64,000 nucleotides of DNA from Nitrosophilus kaiyonis (GTDB lineage Bacteria; Campylobacterota; Campylobacteria; Campylobacterales; Nitratiruptoraceae): the NCBI RefSeq assembly GCF_027943725.1, contig NZ_AP025696.1:1465501-1529500 (forward strand), read 5' to 3'. The notes under the pieces were generated by a model. The model was not told the origin of the DNA. It worked only from the letters and a program-made list of their open reading frames with translations, and did not search any database. Made by a program: the position numbers and the translations under genes. Positions within the stretch are counted from its first letter, which is position 1; each line of letters begins with the position of its first letter. Shown here in pieces: positions 62,078-64,000 of the stretch.

Positions 62078-62945
62078 TTTTTTTGTTAAACTCGTTTACT
62101 ATTATATATTTTTCTCCATTTCTTGTTGTTCTAATAGCAACATATTTGTTTGGAAATGTTTCTCTTAACTCTTTTAATGCAATTTGAACTAAAACTCCAT
62201 CAAGCACTTTTGTTTGCCCTCTGCCCTCTTTTTTTATTTTTTCTATTAACGGCTTTAAATAATTTTTAATCATCTCTTCTTGAGATTTTAAAAATTCAGC
62301 TATTTCGAGTCTAATTTGTAGATTATATTTTGAATTTATCCAATTAAAAAGCATATATGAAAGAGCTTTATATCTGTATCCCTCTTTTCCTATAAGCAGT
62401 GCTGAATCTGGTCCTTTAAATTCTATTAAAAGAGTATTTTCATCAAATGGCTTTACAATAATTTTTTCTATATCAAAACATGCTTCTTTAAAAAGGTCAT
62501 TAATCTCTTCTTCTATTTTTTGAGCAATATCTTCAATTGTCTCTTTTTCAGTATAAAACTCTTCGAATTCCTCTTTTATTTTTGGAAGTTCACTTTTTTT
62601 CTCTTCTTTTATCTTTTTTTCTATTTTTTCCTCTTTAGGAATTTTAACCTCTTCTTTTATCTCTTTTTTTTCTTCTATTGTCTGTTTTATCTCTTTTTTT
62701 ACCTCTTTTTCAATAGGCTTTTCTTCTGTTTTAATAGTTTCTTTTTCAATTTTTTCTACAGATTCTTCAACTACTTTTTCTTTACATGAAGCTAAGATAA
62801 CTGCATTTTTCTTTCCGAAACCTAAAAAACCTTTTGAGGGACGCTGTATTACTTCAATTTCCAAATCTGTTATAGAACAACCAAGCTCTTTTGAAGCTTT
62901 TTTGTAAGCTTCTTCTAAAGTAGGAGCTTCAATTCTTTTGCTCAT
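62070..62945 (-). CDS. jag: Jag/KhpB-like RNA-binding protein
   Basis: A 291-residue protein with three parts. The Jag N-terminal domain (1-55) contains VIQRPSKGFLGFGKKNA. A Lys/Glu-rich linker (60-130) follows. Then come a KH domain (about 165-215, LLIGKEGYRYKALSYML) and an R3H domain (about 225-285, with RETFPNKYVAIRTTRNGEK). Such proteins bind RNA and are linked to cell elongation and division. The ATG overlaps the yidC stop by one base. The charged linker is long but ordinary for the family. Confidence 0.92.
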   Translation of the reverse strand: MSKRIEAPTLEEAYKKASKELGCSITDLEIEVIQRPSKGFLGFGKKNAVILASCKEKVVEESVEKIEKETIKTEEKPIEKEVKKEIKQTIEEKKEIKEEVKIPKEEKIEKKIKEEKKSELPKIKEEFEEFYTEKETIEDIAQKIEEEINDLFKEACFDIEKIIVKPFDENTLLIEFKGPDSALLIGKEGYRYKALSYMLFNWINSKYNLQIRLEIAEFLKSQEEMIKNYLKPLIEKIKKEGRGQTKVLDGVLVQIALKELRETFPNKYVAIRTTRNGEKYIIVNEFNKKNE

Positions 62946-64000
62946 TAAGCTTCCTTTTTAACAACTTTTCTATTTTCAAATGCTTTGTTTACAATAAGTT
63001 GCTGAATGATTGATAATATATTATTTACAAACCAATATAAAGTTAAACCTGCTGGAAATGTAATAAAGAAAAATGTAAAAACAATCGGTAAATATTGAAA
63101 GATTTTTTGCTGCATTGGATCTGTAATAGTTGTTGGTGTTATCTTTTGATGTATAAACATTGTTGCACCCATCAAAATTGGTAAAATAAAATATGGATCC
63201 ATTGCACTTAAATCTTTTATCCACAATATCCACTCAGCACCTTTTAATTCAATAGCATTTAAAAGTACTCTATATATAGCAAAAAATACCGGAATTTGCA
63301 ATAGAAGCGGCAAACACCCTCCCATCGGGTTTGCACCATGCTTTTTATATAATTGCATCATATGAGCATTAAGTTTTTGTGGGTCACCTTTATATTTTTG
63401 CTGTAACTCTTTTATTTTAGGGGATAGCTCTTTTAATTTTTGCATAGAGACCATTCCTTTAAAAGTTAAAGGAAACAGAACAATTCTAATAAGAATAGTT
63501 AAAATAACTATTGCCCATCCCCAGTTACCAACTGCATTATATATAGCTAATAAAATTTTAAACATAGGTTTTGCAATAAATGTAAAAAATCCATACTCTA
63601 TAACTGAAGTTAATTCTGGATTGATTGAGTTTAATATTTTATAATCTTTTGGACCAACATAACCGTTTATATCAAACTCTTTTTTACCCTCAACAAATAA
63701 TATTGGATTTTCCTCTTCATCCTTGGAAACGATAACATCTAAGCCATTTTTTAAATCATAAAGAAATGTTGTATAGTATCTATCCTCAGCAGCCGCAATT
63801 TTTGCTTTTCTAAAACTTTCAGTTCCTTTTGCATCTCCATCATCTATCATTGTAATAGTATCATCAGCCTCTTTTATAAGAACACCATGAAATGTATATC
63901 CATCAACTCTAACATTTGGTCTAAATCCAGGTGAAATAAAATATTTTTTATCACTGCTTAATTTCACTTTTAAATCGTAATGGCCATCAGGATATATTTT
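62945..64000 (-). CDS. yidC: Membrane protein insertase YidC (5' end outside window)
   Basis: YidC inserts proteins into the inner membrane, alone or with SecYEG. The frame stays open to the window edge, so the N-terminus and first membrane helix are missing. Visible are part of the periplasmic P1 domain (start to about 130), then the conserved core: helix with the groove Arg in ILIRIVLFPLTFKGM, the helical hairpin (KELSPKIKELQQKYKGDPQK), NPMGGCLPLLLQIPVFFAIY and the last helices ending in TLYWFVNNILSIIQQ. It is the first gene of yidC-jag-mnmE in this window. Confidence 0.95.
   Translation of the reverse strand, partial: KIYPDGHYDLKVKLSSDKKYFISPGFRPNVRVDGYTFHGVLIKEADDTITMIDDGDAKGTESFRKAKIAAAEDRYYTTFLYDLKNGLDVIVSKDEEENPILFVEGKKEFDINGYVGPKDYKILNSINPELTSVIEYGFFTFIAKPMFKILLAIYNAVGNWGWAIVILTILIRIVLFPLTFKGMVSMQKLKELSPKIKELQQKYKGDPQKLNAHMMQLYKKHGANPMGGCLPLLLQIPVFFAIYRVLLNAIELKGAEWILWIKDLSAMDPYFILPILMGATMFIHQKITPTTITDPMQQKIFQYLPIVFTFFFITFPAGLTLYWFVNNILSIIQQLIVNKAFENRKVVKKEA

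Noticed and set aside
62520-62789. Open frame antisense to the jag linker
   Set aside because: The product is almost only Phe, Leu and Tyr, the mirror of Lys/Glu codons in the Jag linker.
1-64000. tRNA, rRNA, insertion sequence or prophage
   Set aside because: All intergenic gaps were read; none has a cloverleaf-like GC-richer stretch, rRNA motifs or transposase genes. XerH was considered as a mobile-element integrase but has the housekeeping XerH form and a dif-like site.

Overview
The window is a gene-dense, AT-rich bacterial chromosome segment (roughly 30% G+C by eye, not computed). Several features point to Campylobacterota (the former Epsilonproteobacteria): a single XerH-type recombinase gene beside a dif-like site, a cbpA-hspR pair, the yidC-jag-mnmE order, and polar-flagellum style motA/motB. 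Pyruvate dehydrogenase, ATP-type phosphofructokinase and a siroheme reductase suggest a free-living rather than host-associated member. The genus cannot be fixed from the sequence alone. No rRNA, tRNA, CRISPR array or insertion sequence was found.

Layout. 1-3.2 kb: the end of a peptide ABC permease gene, an aspartoacylase, then a loose accessory stretch with a gene broken by three frameshifts, a GIY-YIG-like protein, coding remnants and an orphan gene. 3.2-9.0 kb: housekeeping genes (kdsB, a TrmN6-like methylase, a YkgJ protein, a TPR lipoprotein, trpC, yqeY, a DksA-like protein, a DJ-1 protein, two small unknowns). 9.1-12.7 kb: motA with two tandem motB genes, chorismate mutase, xerH and a dif-like site. 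12.7-16.8 kb: a TetR gene behind four evenly spaced operators, RNase Z, a methyltransferase, an unknown gene and murA. 16.8-27.7 kb, mostly minus strand: a membrane GGDEF-EAL protein, hspR-cbpA, GGCT, amidohydrolase, htpG, nitrite/sulfite reductase, DUF72 and purH.

27.8-44.3 kb is the most striking block: fifteen tightly packed plus-strand genes form one central-carbon operon. They encode an AhpD-like protein, pyruvate dehydrogenase E1alpha/E1beta/E2/E3, a lactate-dehydrogenase-type enzyme, a LOG-family protein, PEP synthase, phosphoglycerate mutase, a beta-CASP nuclease, LipB and LipA (which make the lipoyl group that E2 needs), acetyl-CoA synthetase, GAPDH and phosphofructokinase. The operon ends at a hairpin shared with the converging purL. 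It gathers the enzymes that move carbon between acetate, acetyl-CoA, pyruvate, lactate, PEP and triose phosphates.

46.6-52.6 kb is the best candidate for an undescribed system. Two RimK-like ATP-grasp ligases (one fused to a helix-hairpin-helix and lacking the usual Mg-binding Asn) and a large M14 carboxypeptidase without a signal peptide form one operon, divergent from an M20 glutamate-carboxypeptidase-like gene. This looks like a cytoplasmic make-and-trim system for an amino-acid (perhaps glutamate) tail or small peptide. 52.7-64 kb holds a second GGDEF/EAL protein with a degenerate GGDEF, htpX, metE, a small Cys-containing unknown coupled to ruvX, gph, an FAD oxidoreductase, and mnmE, jag and a truncated yidC at the edge.
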